From the NCBI GenBank assembly GCA_049578545.1, contig JBAUMF010000098.1, positions 1 to 5,763 on the forward strand: a stretch of DNA of 5,763 nucleotides. Reading direction: 5' to 3'. This DNA is from DASQBT01 sp049578545. GTDB lineage: Bacteria > Pseudomonadota > Gammaproteobacteria > Burkholderiales > Thiobacillaceae. Within the stretch, counting starts at the first letter, position 1. Each line of letters opens with the position of its first letter. Shown one piece after another: positions 5,566 through 5,763 of the stretch. The translations under genes and the position numbers were made by a program. Below the pieces are notes generated by a model. That model had not been told where the DNA came from, searched no databases, and saw only the letters and a program-made list of their open reading frames with translations.

Positions 5566-5763
5566 ATTCTCGATTGAACTGAATTACCAAATCGATCAAC
5601 CCGGCTGCGATTTTATTTTCAGCATCCATGCCGCGGAAACCCCGCATCAGATCGTGGTGAGCGAGTCTCTGGTTATCACCCAGAACTTGCTGTCCAACCC
5701 CTACACCGACCCAGTGACGCACACCCGCTTTCTACGGCTCAAGGCCTTTGCCGGGCCACTGAC
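5552..5763 (+). CDS. Transglutaminase-like protein, N-terminal part (3' partial)
   Basis: ATG 5552 opens a frame that runs to the window edge, giving 70 codons. It begins MLRLKFSIELNYQIDQPGCD and continues with FIFSIHAAETPHQ, ending with FLRLKAFAGPLT. This matches, by recognition, the beta-rich N-terminal domain of bacterial transglutaminase-like (cysteine protease fold) proteins, which are usually about 270-300 residues. The catalytic Cys-His-Asp core lies beyond the window and cannot be checked. The ribosome binding site is weak (GAAAG at 5541-5545, 6 bases before the ATG). The 5' end sits on the tail of the gpmA remnant, so its upstream control region may be recently rearranged. Confidence 0.75.
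   Translation, partial: MLRLKFSIELNYQIDQPGCDFIFSIHAAETPHQIVVSESLVITQNLLSNPYTDPVTHTRFLRLKAFAGPL

Noticed and set aside
1..5763. CRISPR array, tRNA, rRNA, insertion sequence
   Set aside because: No regularly spaced direct repeats, cloverleaf-like sequence, rRNA-like stretch, transposase or terminal inverted repeats with target duplication were seen.

Overview
This looks like a moderately GC-rich proteobacterial chromosome segment. I would guess Pseudomonas or a related gamma- or betaproteobacterium, from the style of the c-di-GMP gene, the KaiC-like ATPase and the transglutaminase-like gene at the right edge. No species call is possible from the sequence alone. All recognisable genes are on the + strand.

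Layout. Bases 1-192 hold the last 63 codons of a gene that I do not recognise. Bases 193-1096 contain no intact gene. They hold scattered, frame-hopping stretches that look coding, including a short ORF with a perfect ribosome binding site and a signal-peptide-like hydrophobic run, and I read this stretch as decayed genes. Bases 1097-4702 are the core of the window, a tight three-gene operon: a 140-residue helical protein of unknown function, a double-domain KaiC-like RecA-fold ATPase (487 residues) and a GGDEF-EAL cyclic-di-GMP enzyme (565 residues). The first two overlap by 8 bases and the third follows after 29 bases. Bases 4703-5293 hold no gene but contain an imperfect inverted repeat and a sigma-54-like promoter motif. 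Bases 5294 to about 5565 are a frameshifted, truncated gpmA (2,3-bisphosphoglycerate-dependent phosphoglycerate mutase) pseudogene. It runs into the start of a transglutaminase-like gene (5552 onward) that leaves the window.

How the genes may work together. The KaiC-like protein has two intact P-loops but lacks the residues that clock KaiC autophosphorylates, and no kaiA or kaiB is present. It is therefore better seen as a signalling ATPase than as a clock. Linked to it are a small helical protein and a soluble c-di-GMP enzyme whose catalytic residues for both synthesis and breakdown appear intact. The simplest inference is a three-part module in which ATPase state, perhaps relayed by the small protein, sets c-di-GMP output. 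The sequence supports the operon and the motifs; the coupling is inference.
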